A stretch of 64,000 bases of DNA from Unio delphinus (GCA_029339505.1 JAQISU010000123.1:6809501-6873500), one strand, 5' to 3'. Counted from the stretch's first letter, positions 11,320 to 20,894 are shown. The notes: generated from the letters alone by a model not told the origin. Translations and numbers: made by a program.

Positions 11320-12264
11320 ATGGAATCTATTTACTATTCCCCAAGAGGATACTGGAAGGGTAACGCTGCAATCAGTAAACTCGCTAGCGCCGCAAAAGTG
11401 AAAAAAACCACTGCGGCTCATTGGTTATCCAAACAGGCACTATGGCAAATTTATCTACCACCGCCTAAACAAATTCAATTCTCGCATTTTGATGTGACCT
11501 TTCCTAATGAAGTTCATCAGGCTGATCTATTATTTCTGCCACATGATCGTGGTTACAAATATGCGTTAACTGTAGTTGATATTGCAAGTCGATACAAAGA
11601 AGCAGAACCGTTAAAAACAAAATCGGCCACTGAAGTCGCTTCTGCATTTGAAAGGATTTATCGAAGGAGTCCTCTGCACTGGCCAAATCTATTACAAGTT
11701 GATCCTGGCAAGGAATTTCAGGGTGCAGTGTTATCTACAATGAAATATCACAATGTCGCTATCAGACGAGGGCATACTGCACTGCATCGTGATCAGGCCA
11801 TTGTAGAACGATTTAATCGGATTCTTGCTGAGCGGTTATTTGGATATCAATATGCAAAAGAATTCATCCAAGAAAAAAGATCCCGTGAATGGGTTAAGAG
11901 ATTACCAGGTGTAGTTACCGCACTGAATAACGAGATTACTAGAACCATCAACATGAAACCTATCAACGCGATTAAAAAGAAGTTGATACCTGAAAAACCA
12001 CAAAAAGATTTCAAAGAACCAATTCTTGGTAGTAGTGTTATTGTGAGGTATTTATATGAACCAGGAGAGCTTGAGGGTGGTACAAAAAGGGCTACTGATC
12101 CTATTTGGAGCGTCACTACGCATAAGATATCTAGTATAACACGATCTACGGGTAGACTTCCAATCTATAAACTGGATTCAACTGCCCCTCAGCGTGGGTT
12201 TACTAGACAACAACTACAAGTAATTCCTGACGATACTCAATTACCACCGCATGGTCTTAACTAG
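11320..12264 (+). CDS. Retroviral-type (rve) integrase
   Basis: 314 residues from the ATG at 11,320, chosen over an upstream GTG because the homologous copy A gene starts at the same MESIYYSP. The rve core runs from about residue 55 to 210. A first catalytic Asp lies in HQADLLFLP (near 66), a second in LLQVDPGKEF, and a Glu in DQAIVERFNR, giving the DDE triad of retroviral-like integrases. The C-terminal part (VIVRYLYEPGELEGGT) resembles the SH3/chromo-like tail of Polinton integrases. It is predicted to insert the linear viral genome into host DNA. The gene is fully open, unlike the copy A relative. Confidence 0.93.
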   Translation: MESIYYSPRGYWKGNAAISKLASAAKVKKTTAAHWLSKQALWQIYLPPPKQIQFSHFDVTFPNEVHQADLLFLPHDRGYKYALTVVDIASRYKEAEPLKTKSATEVASAFERIYRRSPLHWPNLLQVDPGKEFQGAVLSTMKYHNVAIRRGHTALHRDQAIVERFNRILAERLFGYQYAKEFIQEKRSREWVKRLPGVVTALNNEITRTINMKPINAIKKKLIPEKPQKDFKEPILGSSVIVRYLYEPGELEGGTKRATDPIWSVTTHKISSITRSTGRLPIYKLDSTAPQRGFTRQQLQVIPDDTQLPPHGLN

Positions 12265-12441
12265 CACCCTTGCGTCTATTGCACTCAAGACAAGTCAACA
12301 TCACATTATTTCTGACATGACCGAGATTGTTATTTTTTCTGTCTACGGTGAATTGGCGAGGATCCTTATCCGAATACTGCCAACGCATTATACAATTGCA
12401 ACTCTTGCAGTGATTATTCTGTTGTTTCTTCAAAGTGATTA
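12265..12441. other. Convergent intergenic region, integrase / PolB-helicase
   Basis: About 177 bp between two converging stop codons. It keeps similarity to copy A (4,626-4,802) and the same length. Short T-rich and A-rich tracts could serve 3' end formation on either strand; no defined poly(A) arrangement can be proven. Confidence 0.4.
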
Positions 12442-15400
12442 TTAATTCAGCATCAATATCAAATTCTCGTTGTTTTTTTTTGTCTTGTTGTTTGTAACCG
12501 GAGAGTTTTTTTTATCAATAATATCATTATCGTCACCAATGATTTCATCATCGCCAATGATTTCATCATCGAAGACAATTCTTCGAAGTTGATTTATTTT
12601 TCGTACTCTAGACACTGCGAGATAGACTAAATTTGACCATTCGATGTGATTATCTACCATCCAAACAGTTGTACCCGATATAGTCAATCCCTGTGAAGAG
12701 TGTATTGTTGCTGCATAACCTAGCGTCCATGGGGATTTATTAGCACGCAATGCATCTTCAACAACATTGATATCAACCAGTACAATATCATTTAATACGA
12801 GAATCTTCTTTTCACGCCCTGACTCTGTCAGGCCTGGAATATCAACTTCGATGTTCTGTTTTCGCGTATCCGATGGCCTATAACATAACGGTACTGGAAG
12901 CGTTGCAAATTTTTGTTTATGCAATTCAAATAACTTCATCTGAAGTGTGTCCCTGACTATTTTTCTACTTGCAATGATCAAATCGTTTGGTCTCCACGCT
13001 TCCCAAAACTCATTCATGGGAGTTTCCGAAATTATTTCACGGGTTATTTCACACTGGATTCTATCCGGTTGTAATCTAATTAGTTTCTTCAATTCTTTTA
13101 ATTCATTATCAAGTGATCTATGATCGGTATCAATTTCTTCATAATAGTCTACAAAACCCTTTAGCCATTCATGGGGGGATGCACCGACAAATGGTGGTGG
13201 TTGCCCGTGATCACCGCACATGACGATTGTTGTATTCTTCAATAACAACCACTCAAGAAATATTTTTAAGACATCTTCTGACACTGTGTCTATTTCATCC
13301 CAAATCATGATTTCAGGAATAAATTTCTCTCCCATGCGCTCAGGAGTCCATTTATCTCCCTTCCATCGGAAAAAGCTGTGATAAGTGCAGGCATTTACCC
13401 CTCTCTGTATCATTTCTCTTGCAAGTCTGTGAGTCGGTGTTAGTACAATCATGTTTGGATTGGAAACACGAAATAACTCAATTGCCCGGGTTGTTTTTCC
13501 TGACCCACCACAGCCGTTTAAATAAACTGTTTTATACAGGCATATTGGATCAGAAATCGGTGGTGCACTAGAAAATTCTGAACACTGATTGCTTTCTAAG
13601 TAATTATTTTCAATGGTAACATCTGCTGATGGAATATAATCATGAATCATTTCTTTCTTAATTCTCCATGATCCCCATTTCTCGTTGCCAGTAGCCTTAA
13701 AATCAGCCATTTTGCTATTTATGTAAAATGAGTCAGTAGCAACTCTAACTGCGGTGGTAGGAAATCTATTGATCATTGAAAACAGATTGATAGAAGCATA
13801 ACCAAGCATAGAAGCTCTCAAATGTGTGTACTGCGGATGGTATCCATCATTGTAGGTAACAATTGTACCCAATTTGGTTCCATCGGACATAAATGCGTCC
13901 TTACCATTGACATATAGGCCCTTATTCGTTAAATCCGCCATTACAAAATCGTATTCAGCGTTGTCTATAATCAATCGTGAAGAATATTTCGTATTATCAT
14001 CTTTGCCACCTTGGGTAAATTTACCGATTATTCTTCGTCCAAGATTTTTTGCTTCATTGTTTCTGATTTCAAATAACTGTCTGGACCAATCCATGATTTG
14101 TTGTTCATTAAAATCAGGAAACAGTTTTCGCTCTTCGCTAATTATCTTTTCTAGATCAGGTTGTGGTAACCAGACTGATTTCTGTGCTCGATAGGATATA
14201 ATTGCTTCACTGACAATTAATGATTTTAACATCTTACAATCAAGCATATACCGTAGTAACACTATTGGCATCCAGTGTTTTTCAGACATGTGTTTACCAA
14301 TCCAAAGATAACTACACGGATGAAGTCCTTCAGCCATTTCAAATGATACCACACAAGCGAATCCGGTTAAATCAAAATCAGGAAGTGGTCCATTAATAGC
14401 AACACGGGTCATTTCGTGTGTAGGGTGTCCAAATCGTTTGAAATATTTCTCGCATTCTCCATACCCAAGAAAACTTCCTGGATAACACGCAATCATATCA
14501 ACTGAAATAACGGTATCAGCGGTGTATTTTGTGTTCCATAATCCGCCGTGGCTGTATTCAAGACAGGACAATTTGACCTCTGATAAAAACTCACTTCGTG
14601 TTGGTTTCCACGCGTTTTTCTTTCTAGCAAAATGTGCTGCAATGGATGGTACTGTGAAACAGTTTGCTAATAATTGATCTTCGATTTCCCCCTCAGAAAA
14701 CTCACTAGCTAGTTGTTTCATTTGATTCTGCAGTTCTTCAGTACGGTATAATTCTCCGTTAGGCCTTACAAACTGATCAAATCTGCATTCCTCGTCTGAA
14801 TTACTATGAAATAGCCACGCTGACACAGGATCGTTTTTACTCAAATGGTAAATAGCATCAAATAATTTCTGCTCTGAAAAAAACTCTTCGGTTTGGGATA
14901 GATATTTTACGGTTCTTTCCCGTGGGAATATTGTTACTGCAGATGACCACGCGTGCGCGTTATGATCAATAATTTCAATCGGGGCTCCCTGTGATTTATA
15001 TTTCGATTCGTATAATACTTCTCCGGTGATTGTCCTTACCGATATTGGAAATCTTAATGATTTTTCTAATTTAGTTATATCCTGAATTGTTGCTCCATGC
15101 TCTTTTACCGTGAACTCCCACTCGGTTATTTTTTTTCGTCTTAGATCAGTTAGTTTATTTCCCCGGGACGCATTTGTGAAGTGTTCTATTATTCGTTCTG
15201 CTACACAATTGAGGCCTGTCGAATATTTCATGGGTGCTAGTTTTGAAATATCAGGTTTTTCATTGAGCGGATAGATCCCGTAAACAACTGCTGTGACAGG
15301 ATAAGATCTTTCGTAGTAGGGTTTATCAATTCCAGTCAAAATTCCCGGTTTGGAATCCTGGTTCACGGTGACAGTTTTTTTTGCCCTTGAGAATGGGTTC

Positions 15401-16112
15401 AAATTTATCCTTAATAATCCATTTGCCATTCTCACGGATAATGAATTTGATTCGGAAAAAATGACTTTTTTTCCCCAACACGTGAAATGATCACTGCTGC
15501 CTTTTCATCATTCATGGTAGCGTCAACAACACCATCAATTCGAAATGTTGACCAACAATAAGATGCTCCATCACGCTTGAATTCATTAAAACAGTCTCTG
15601 ATGGGTTTATCAAGAATTTTATTCTTGGGTGTATTAGAAACTATATCAAGATTGAATTGAGCATCCTTCCATGATGATCTCATGTTTCCGTCTCTTGGAC
15701 GTTTTTGACGTTTTTTTGGTCTATCGATATTAAATCTAGGATTGATTTTCAATAATCTCTTAAACTCTTTCATGTTTCCGTCTCTTGGACGTTTGTTACG
15801 CTTTTTGGGTCTATCGATATTAAATCTAGGATTGATTTTTAATAATCTCTTAAACTCTTTCATGTTTCCGTCTCTTGGACGTTTGTTACGTTTGTTTCCG
15901 TCTATTGGACGTTTTTTGGGTCTATCGAGATTAAATCTAGGATTGATTTTTAATAATCTCTTAAACTCTTTCATGTTTCCGTCTCTTGGACGTTTTTGAC
16001 GTTTTTTTGGTCTATCGAGATTAAATCTAGGATTGATTTTCAATAATCTCTTAAACTCTCTATCAGCATTGAATTTAGCATTTTTCGAAGTCAATCTCTT
16101 GAACTCCTTCAT
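12442..16112 (-). CDS. Family B DNA polymerase fused to SF1 (RecD/Pif1-like) helicase, N-terminus frame-broken
   Basis: The 997-codon open part (15,435-12,442) carries polymerase motif A SVDMIACYPGSF (about residue 311), a motif-B-like RRIIGKFTQGG (about 468) and motif C VRVATDSFY (about 564). Helicase motifs follow: Walker A GCGGSGKTT (641), Walker B IWDEID (711), GDHGQPPPF (741), GYAATIHSSQGLT (906) and VYLAVSRVR (937). I see no clear 3'-5' exonuclease motifs. The N-terminus lies upstream in another frame (16,112-15,432) with 30-residue basic repeats. Frame changes sit at T7 (about 15,465) and T8 (about 15,383) runs. The start MKEF (16,112) is shared with copy A. It is probably the replicase of the element; the helicase fusion is unusual for Polintons. 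Confidence 0.88.
15681..16100 (-). repeat. 90-bp coding tandem repeats in the PolB N-terminus
   Basis: Units begin at 15,681, 15,771, 15,861 and 15,972 (spacing 90, 90, 111), plus one or two diverged 5' units. Each encodes a 30-residue block of the type KEFKRLLKINPRFN followed by a basic KKRxKRPRDGN stretch. Copy A has only one KEF unit, so the array expanded in the B lineage. The basic tails look like nuclear-localisation or DNA-binding stretches. Confidence 0.9.
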
Positions 16113-16154
16113 GCTATACATAAAACAAACATTTAAATGAAAGTTTTATGTATA
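16113..16154. promoter_or_regulatory. Symmetrical bidirectional promoter between PolB-helicase and zinc protein
   Basis: A perfect 12-bp inverted repeat, TATACATAAAAC (16,115-16,126) and GTTTTATGTATA (16,143-16,154), flanks a 16-nt AT-rich spacer. The right arm abuts the ATG of the zinc protein (16,155). The left arm ends 2 nt before the PolB ATG (16,112). Each arm holds the TTATGTATA nonamer facing its own gene. This fits one symmetrical promoter driving two divergent genes. Confidence 0.6.
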
Positions 16155-16532
16155 ATGAATCACTGCAAATGGCTCATGATGGGAAATGTAACCCCGTGTA
16201 ACAAATCATGCAGAAAAAATGAATACTGTAGGTATCATATGCAAAGTTTTCGACGTGGAAGTCTTGGTCCGTTACCCTGTATTCGATGTGGGGTTGGGGT
16301 CAAGGGAAGATCACAATTGTGTATTGATTGTGGTGGTAAGCGATATAGGGAATTGAAGCGTTATTATGATAAAAGAATAAAAAATGGACAATCCATCAGA
16401 AATTATGACCCTGAAAAAGTCTTTGACCCTGATAACGTCACTGACAAAATCATAAGAACTCCGCAAGACTATATCGAAAGATTTTCCAGTGATGTAATTA
16501 TTGAACCAAACACTGAATTAGACAAACAATAG
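16155..16532 (+). CDS. Cys-rich putative zinc-binding protein
   Basis: 125 residues. The ATG at 16,155 is chosen over the one at 16,137 because copy A starts there and the inverted-repeat promoter arm ends immediately before it. The N-terminal cluster CNKSCRKNEYCRYH is followed by a ribbon-like PCIRCGVG...CIDCGG. A basic KRYRELKRYYDKRIK helix comes next, then an acidic/polar tail. I do not recognise the family. Cysteine spacing suggests two zinc sites and the basic helix suggests nucleic-acid contact. The HNH gene follows 10 bp later. Confidence 0.7.
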   Translation: MNHCKWLMMGNVTPCNKSCRKNEYCRYHMQSFRRGSLGPLPCIRCGVGVKGRSQLCIDCGGKRYRELKRYYDKRIKNGQSIRNYDPEKVFDPDNVTDKIIRTPQDYIERFSSDVIIEPNTELDKQ

Positions 16533-16542
16533 AATAGTATAT

Positions 16543-17049
16543 ATGAACCAAGAATTCAGACCACATCCAGTGATTACAAAATATGAAGCATCCAGTGATG
16601 GTACTGTCAGAAACCGTAGACTGAAAAAATCAGTTGGTTTTGTGAATAATCACGGGTACTTGATGTTTACTGTTGGCGGAGGAAAAGAAAAGAAAACTTA
16701 TCTCAATCATCGTTTCGCATTTGAATGTTTTAATGGATTGATCAAAGATGGTTTTGTTATCGATCACAAGGATTCTAATCCGAAAAACAATTCTTTATCC
16801 AATCTGCAAGCTATCACACAGAGTGAGAATTTGAAAAGAGGGGAGACTGGCACTTGCAAAACGGTTGGGAAGAGACCTGTGACATCTTTGAATACAACAA
16901 CTAATGAAGAAATGATTTTTCAATCAATGAATGAAGCCGGTAAGTATTTCAATATTTGTCGATCTTCAGAACGAAGAGTTGCAGAGGGGATTTATCGATC
17001 GGCTATTTCAAAAAAGACGGGGCAAAAATTTCAATTTAGTTATGTCTAA
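16543..17049 (+). CDS. HNH endonuclease of the NUMOD/homing type
   Basis: 168 residues. An N-terminal NUMOD4-like segment (YEASSDGTVRNRR) leads into an HNH core: LNHRFAFECF, then VIDHKDSNPKNNSLSNLQAI with the His-Asp and Asn positions of the bba-metal fold. A C-terminal NUMOD1-like segment (IFQSMNEAGKYFNI) is a likely DNA-recognition helix-turn-helix. Enzymes of this kind nick or cut DNA and often spread as homing nucleases. Here it may act in genome processing or simply be a parasite of the virus. It ends the left block; the older element is split just after its HNH gene. Confidence 0.85.
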   Translation: MNQEFRPHPVITKYEASSDGTVRNRRLKKSVGFVNNHGYLMFTVGGGKEKKTYLNHRFAFECFNGLIKDGFVIDHKDSNPKNNSLSNLQAITQSENLKRGETGTCKTVGKRPVTSLNTTTNEEMIFQSMNEAGKYFNICRSSERRVAEGIYRSAISKKTGQKFQFSYV

Positions 17050-17092
17050 TGCGTCATAATTTCCAATTAGAGATAGTCATTCTTATAGAATA

Positions 17093-17440
17093 ATGAATTC
17101 TGAAAACATGAATAGCATCATAGTTGAAATAGCAAAATTGAAAAATCAGGATATCAAACTATCAGATGGATTAAATCCTGATCAAATTGTGTCTGATTTT
17201 CAGGATATAGAATACGGGGTTAGCACTAACAAATATATGCTACCCAAGAAGTATGCACTCATCAAAAGAATTCAGAATTCTATTAAAGACTCTCTTTCAT
17301 TTTCCAGTGACATCAGTGTGTTCGTTCCGTTGTATACTATCGTAGAGGGAATACGAAAAGAATTGGGGTACGAATACGAATTGAAAAAAGAAGTCAACTC
17401 TAAAATTAGAAACCTACGAGCATTAATTCAAGAAAATTGA
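17093..17440 (+). CDS. Unknown 115-residue protein
   Basis: Not recognised. It is a lysine-rich, mostly helical small protein without cysteine motifs, signal peptide or membrane segment. A homologous, broken copy begins copy C at 25,136, so it is a real gene of this virus group. The start is supported by that copy (MNSEN). An AT-rich TTATAGAATA precedes the ATG, and CAATTAGAGA lies about 20 nt upstream. Confidence 0.65.
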   Translation: MNSENMNSIIVEIAKLKNQDIKLSDGLNPDQIVSDFQDIEYGVSTNKYMLPKKYALIKRIQNSIKDSLSFSSDISVFVPLYTIVEGIRKELGYEYELKKEVNSKIRNLRALIQEN

Positions 17441-17547
17441 TTGCCCGACCATTGATTGCCCGACCATTTTATGATTCCGACCCTCATTTTTTTTAGCCGA
17501 TCCTCAAAGGGTATGTCAAAAATCGATGGACGATATGTCAGATTGAT

Positions 17548-17815
17548 CAATGAAAAGTGTGGAAACTGTCAGTATTATTTATTTTATATACAATTATGAC
17601 ACTTTCCACAAACCTGATAGAAGCTGTTATAGGATGAAATAACACTTCCATGACCATATCAAAAATCATCCGACATGTCAAAAAAGTGGAGAAACTATCA
17701 GTATTATTTTATTTATATACAATTTTGATACTTTCTCCATCAATGATAGAAGGTGTCTCACGATGAAATAACACTTCCATGACCGTATCAAAAATCATCC
17801 GATGGTGTTAGGTCG
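17548..17815. promoter_or_regulatory. Two tandem ~127-bp units, each with a covarying hairpin
   Basis: In the 423-bp gap between the left block and the structural genes, two related units each contain an inverted repeat. The first pairs 17,558-17,571 (TGTGGAAACTGTCA) with 17,597-17,610. The second pairs 17,687-17,700 (TGGAGAAACTATCA) with 17,726-17,739. Both have 13 of 14 pairs, a 25-nt loop and one C-C mismatch at the same position. The three stem positions that differ between units are compensated in the opposite arm. A conserved GATGAAATAACACTTCCATG tail follows each. A folded RNA or cruciform element is inferred. Confidence 0.65.
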
Positions 17816-17833
17816 GATTGAAAAATTGTTTTA

Positions 17834-17843
17834 CAATTGAAAA
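17834..17843 (+). promoter_or_regulatory. CAATTGAAAA motif upstream of the basic virion protein gene
   Basis: The decamer lies 20 nt before the ATG at 17,864. The same decamer occurs at 18,893-18,902 (19 nt before the ATG at 18,922) and at 22,871-22,880 (23 nt before the ATG at 22,904). The shared sequence and near-constant spacing suggest a promoter element of structural genes. Confidence 0.45.
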
Positions 17844-17863
17844 ATGGTTTCTGATTTCAAATA

Positions 17864-18888
17864 ATGGTCAATGAAGCATTAACAACCCGATTGGCTCGTG
17901 AACGACTGGATGCAATCAGGAGATTTATACCAATTCGTGACTCTGTAAGAAATAAACTGCAACAACGACAGAGTTTACAAACTGATTTTGCTCTGGGGTC
18001 TGAAGAGTTGTTTAAACCAGTAACCACAGCAACGAAAGGGGTAGAGCGTGCTATACTGGGAGATGGTCCCGAGACGGGAAAATCTGTTATTGGTGAACTT
18101 GAAAAAATATCAGCAAAAACTGAACAAACTGAAAAAACTGATCCGAAAAAAACGACTGTTTCTCTGTTGAATAAATTTACTGATCATGCTAAAATATTAA
18201 TAAAAAAACCTAGTTTATTGAAATCAAAGGATTATCAAGCCTTTGGTAATTTTGCTGCTCAAAGTTATAATTCAAAAGAAGATTTTTTAAAGGACGAGTA
18301 TAAGAATGATAGAATATCAAGTAATGATTGGTTCGATTATTTGTATAAACTAAATAAAGGGATTGGTCGTTTGAATAAGGATGAGATAGGATACAAGGAA
18401 TTTCAAAGGGGAATTAGTTATTATAAAAGAGAACAAATAGAAGAGCGACAACGAGAATTAGAAGAACGACGTCAAACACCAACACGTAGACAAACAAGAA
18501 GACAAAAAAAAACAACAACTACCACCTGATGATGATGATGATTTAGAAGAACGACGTCAAACACCAACACGGAGACAAAAAAAAACAAGAAGAACCCAAT
18601 GATGATTATTTACAAGAAACGGGTTTAGAAAAACTAGATGAAGCAACTGGTTATAGCGGAAGTGGACTGCAAAATCCAAGGATTGGAAACACTTGTCCTG
18701 ATAGTGTTATCAATGATATATCACGATTAGATGTTCTTGTAGGAGGGTTCCGAGCTGGAAATAACTCTCCAGAAATAATTAATGAAGCAGCTGATATCTG
18801 TAGACGGTTATTTGCCGGCGGTATCATGGATATCAAAACATATCGAGATTTCATTGACGAGTTAGCAAATGGGTATCATAGTGATTAA
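17864..18888 (+). CDS. Basic, coiled-coil-rich putative virion protein (frame-broken)
   Basis: The first part (17,864-18,529, 221 residues) has an N-terminal helix with RLARERLDAIRRFIPIRDSVRNK, a central region and a charged RQTPTRRQ tail. The reading frame changes at two A9 runs (about 18,504 and 18,578). The C-terminal part, ending at 18,888, contains DISRLDVLVGGFRAGNN and a helical RDFIDELANGYHSD end. The copy C relative (26,170-27,215) conserves both ends, so all parts belong to one gene. I do not recognise the family. Position at the head of the structural block and composition suggest a core or minor virion protein. Confidence 0.65.
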
Positions 18889-18921
18889 ATAACAATTGAA
18901 AACACTATTGTTTTTATAATA

Positions 18922-19353
18922 ATGATCGTACACTACAATCATGATAAACCAACCCCCGTCTATGTAGTTAATTCACGGTTTCCAGTTTATGAAGCATACT
19001 ATGGAGATGGCCTCGGCAATACCATTTTAGGATTCTTTTCAAGAATGGCCCTAAAAGTGATGCCGTTAGCTAAACAGTTATCAATGAAAGCCATTGATGT
19101 TATTCGTGATAAGGGTATTAGTACTGTTGGAGATCTTGCCGGGAAAGCGTTTTCAACTGCGAAGGATAAAATAACATCATTAGTGAGGCGAAAAAAGAAA
19201 CCGTTACCGTCTACAGAAGAAATGCCTGCAAGTGTTAGTAAAATTATAAATAACGCAGTAGATGAAAAACTAGCGTCGATGGTAAATCAAGGGGACCAAA
19301 GCAATATTGCAAATATGATAGCGGGAAGTGGCCTTAAAAATCCACGTCGATGA
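18922..19353 (+). CDS. Small putative virion protein with adenain-like cleavage motif
   Basis: 143 residues. An N-terminal segment IVHYNHDKPTPVYVVNSR is conserved in copy C. A glycine-rich amphipathic stretch (YGDGLGNTILGFFSRMALK) and a basic VRRKKKPLP follow. The end is IANMIAGSGLKNPRR. IAGSG fits the (M/I/L)xGx-G pattern cleaved by adenovirus-type proteases and is kept in copy C. A precursor processed by the protease at 21,446 is inferred. CAATTGAAAA lies 19 nt upstream of the ATG, with TTTTATAATA directly before it. Confidence 0.6.
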   Translation: MIVHYNHDKPTPVYVVNSRFPVYEAYYGDGLGNTILGFFSRMALKVMPLAKQLSMKAIDVIRDKGISTVGDLAGKAFSTAKDKITSLVRRKKKPLPSTEEMPASVSKIINNAVDEKLASMVNQGDQSNIANMIAGSGLKNPRR

Positions 19354-19444
19354 AATCCTATGGATTTTCACGCTAACGTTTTTCACGATGAAAATGGAAA
19401 ATCGTTTACGATTTTACGATTTAGACTCTGATAAATAGAATAAA
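19354..19444 (+). promoter_or_regulatory. Leader of the capsid gene with small palindrome
   Basis: Contains the perfect inverted repeat AAAATCGTTTACGATTTT (19,398-19,415) and repeated ACGATTT words. The ATG at 19,445 is preceded by AATAGAATAAA. It lacks both shared motifs found before other genes, so capsid expression may use a different signal. Function is inferred from position only. Confidence 0.35.
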
Positions 19445-20845
19445 ATGTTCAAAAGATCACCTGATCCAGCATTTGATATAGACGCCCCAGTCCCCAAGAA
19501 TGATTCTGTACGCGATTATCAATATTACGCCTATCATGCCATAGACTCAAATAGTCGAGCAAGAATTGATCTTCAAGTCCATGATACCAGTAAATACTTT
19601 TTGCCCTGTGAAGCGTTTATCGAAATCGAAGGAGAGATTATACGAACAAATGATACAGAGTATCCAGCTGGTACTCAAGTCGGTTTTGTCAATAATGGTA
19701 TTATGGCGCTATTTGAGAGTGCTAGATATCTCATTGATGGAAAAGAAATTGAGTCCATTGACCGTGAAGTTGATGTGGCCACAACAATCATAGGGTTAGC
19801 GAGATATTCTGATGATTATACAAGATCGGCTGGTCCGTCTATGATGTTTGCAAAAGATGTTAAGAATACCGCTGGAGGAAATCAATTTATTATAAGACGA
19901 CCAAATGATCGTGCTGCTGCTCCTGCTCCTGCTGGTATCGAGGATATGATTATAAACAACGATCCTAATTTCAATCTAGGAGCTGCAACACGAAACGCAA
20001 TGTTGCAAGGAGCGCGTAAATCATTTTCATGCGCGATTCCACTGCATCACATATTTGGATTCTGTAGAAACGTCAGAAAAGTTATCTACGGAGCGAAGCA
20101 TACAGTATCGCTTGTACGAAAAAGTGATGATAATGATGCAATTTGGAGGATTCCAGCAGATGCTGCAAATCCAAATGCTGATGCTGGTAAAGTCAATTTA
20201 ACAAAAATATCATTGTGGATGCCAGTGTTGACTCCAGCAATCACCGCAGAAGGACGATTACTATCATTTATGGACCAAGGAGGAAAGTCGTTGTTGAGTT
20301 GGCTAACCGTGAGTACAGATGTTAAACAATCAAATATCAACGGGTTATTCACTTGGAACCTAGCATCAAAACAAGGTGTTTCTGCGCCACGTCATATATT
20401 TATTGCGTTACAGGATAACACACGAGTTGGCAATCAACGTTTCATTCATATGATATTTGATCAATTAGGTGTGAAAGATGTCTCACTGAGAATAAACGGC
20501 CAGCAGGAACCATCTGAGGATATACAACTTAATTACACAGAAAATCATATTGCACGAGTTTATCATCGTCTGTTGTCATTTATGGCACGCGATCAAAATG
20601 TGGATACTGGTTTGCAAATATCACAATATGATTTTAAAAATCTGTATCCGATCTATTACTTCTCACTGGAACATCTCGATTTGATGAGACAGTCAGTTGT
20701 TGATATACACTTTAGAGCTAATGTGACTCGTGGTGGTATTGCTGATTATAGAGCGGTTGCTGTCATTCTCAGTGATAAATCAATGCTACTCGAAGGTGTT
20801 GGTGGAAGAATGAGAGTGGTAGATGCCCCAGTAGAAAATCTTTGA
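19445..20845 (+). CDS. Major capsid protein (Polinton/adintovirus type, double jelly-roll)
   Basis: 466 residues, fully open. Length, beta-rich composition and position between the ATPase/integrase block and the protease match Polinton major capsid proteins. I recall similar proteins annotated in animals as F54H12.2-like. Conserved blocks shared with copy C include FVNNGIMALFESARYLIDG, ARYSDDYTRSAGPSMM, SFSCAIPLHHIFGFCRNV and GLQISQYDF. The family forms double jelly-roll trimers building the icosahedral shell. The fold cannot be proven here; a structure prediction would settle it. The copy C version has two in-frame stops. Confidence 0.85.
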   Translation: MFKRSPDPAFDIDAPVPKNDSVRDYQYYAYHAIDSNSRARIDLQVHDTSKYFLPCEAFIEIEGEIIRTNDTEYPAGTQVGFVNNGIMALFESARYLIDGKEIESIDREVDVATTIIGLARYSDDYTRSAGPSMMFAKDVKNTAGGNQFIIRRPNDRAAAPAPAGIEDMIINNDPNFNLGAATRNAMLQGARKSFSCAIPLHHIFGFCRNVRKVIYGAKHTVSLVRKSDDNDAIWRIPADAANPNADAGKVNLTKISLWMPVLTPAITAEGRLLSFMDQGGKSLLSWLTVSTDVKQSNINGLFTWNLASKQGVSAPRHIFIALQDNTRVGNQRFIHMIFDQLGVKDVSLRINGQQEPSEDIQLNYTENHIARVYHRLLSFMARDQNVDTGLQISQYDFKNLYPIYYFSLEHLDLMRQSVVDIHFRANVTRGGIADYRAVAVILSDKSMLLEGVGGRMRVVDAPVENL

Positions 20846-20885
20846 ACGATTTTTCTCGATTTTTCATTGAATTAGAATCAATCTA

Positions 20886-20894
20886 TTATGTATA
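20886..20894 (+). promoter_or_regulatory. TTATGTATA motif directly before the pX-like gene
   Basis: The nonamer ends at the base before the ATG (20,895), exactly as at the zinc protein gene (16,146-16,154). In copy C the same place reads TTATTAATAAA, with AATCAATCTRTTAT conserved just upstream. Confidence 0.5.

Noticed and set aside
15383..15472. Programmed -1 frameshift at A AAA AAG in the PolB N-terminal gene
   Set aside because: The phase would fit, but substitutions between copies A and B at about 15,440-15,390 fall mostly at third positions of a different frame. Two ordinary indels are therefore the better explanation.
15742..15999. 85-residue plus-strand ORF with repeated FNNLLNSFMFPSLGR
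   Set aside because: Antisense shadow of the 90-bp repeats in the PolB N-terminus.
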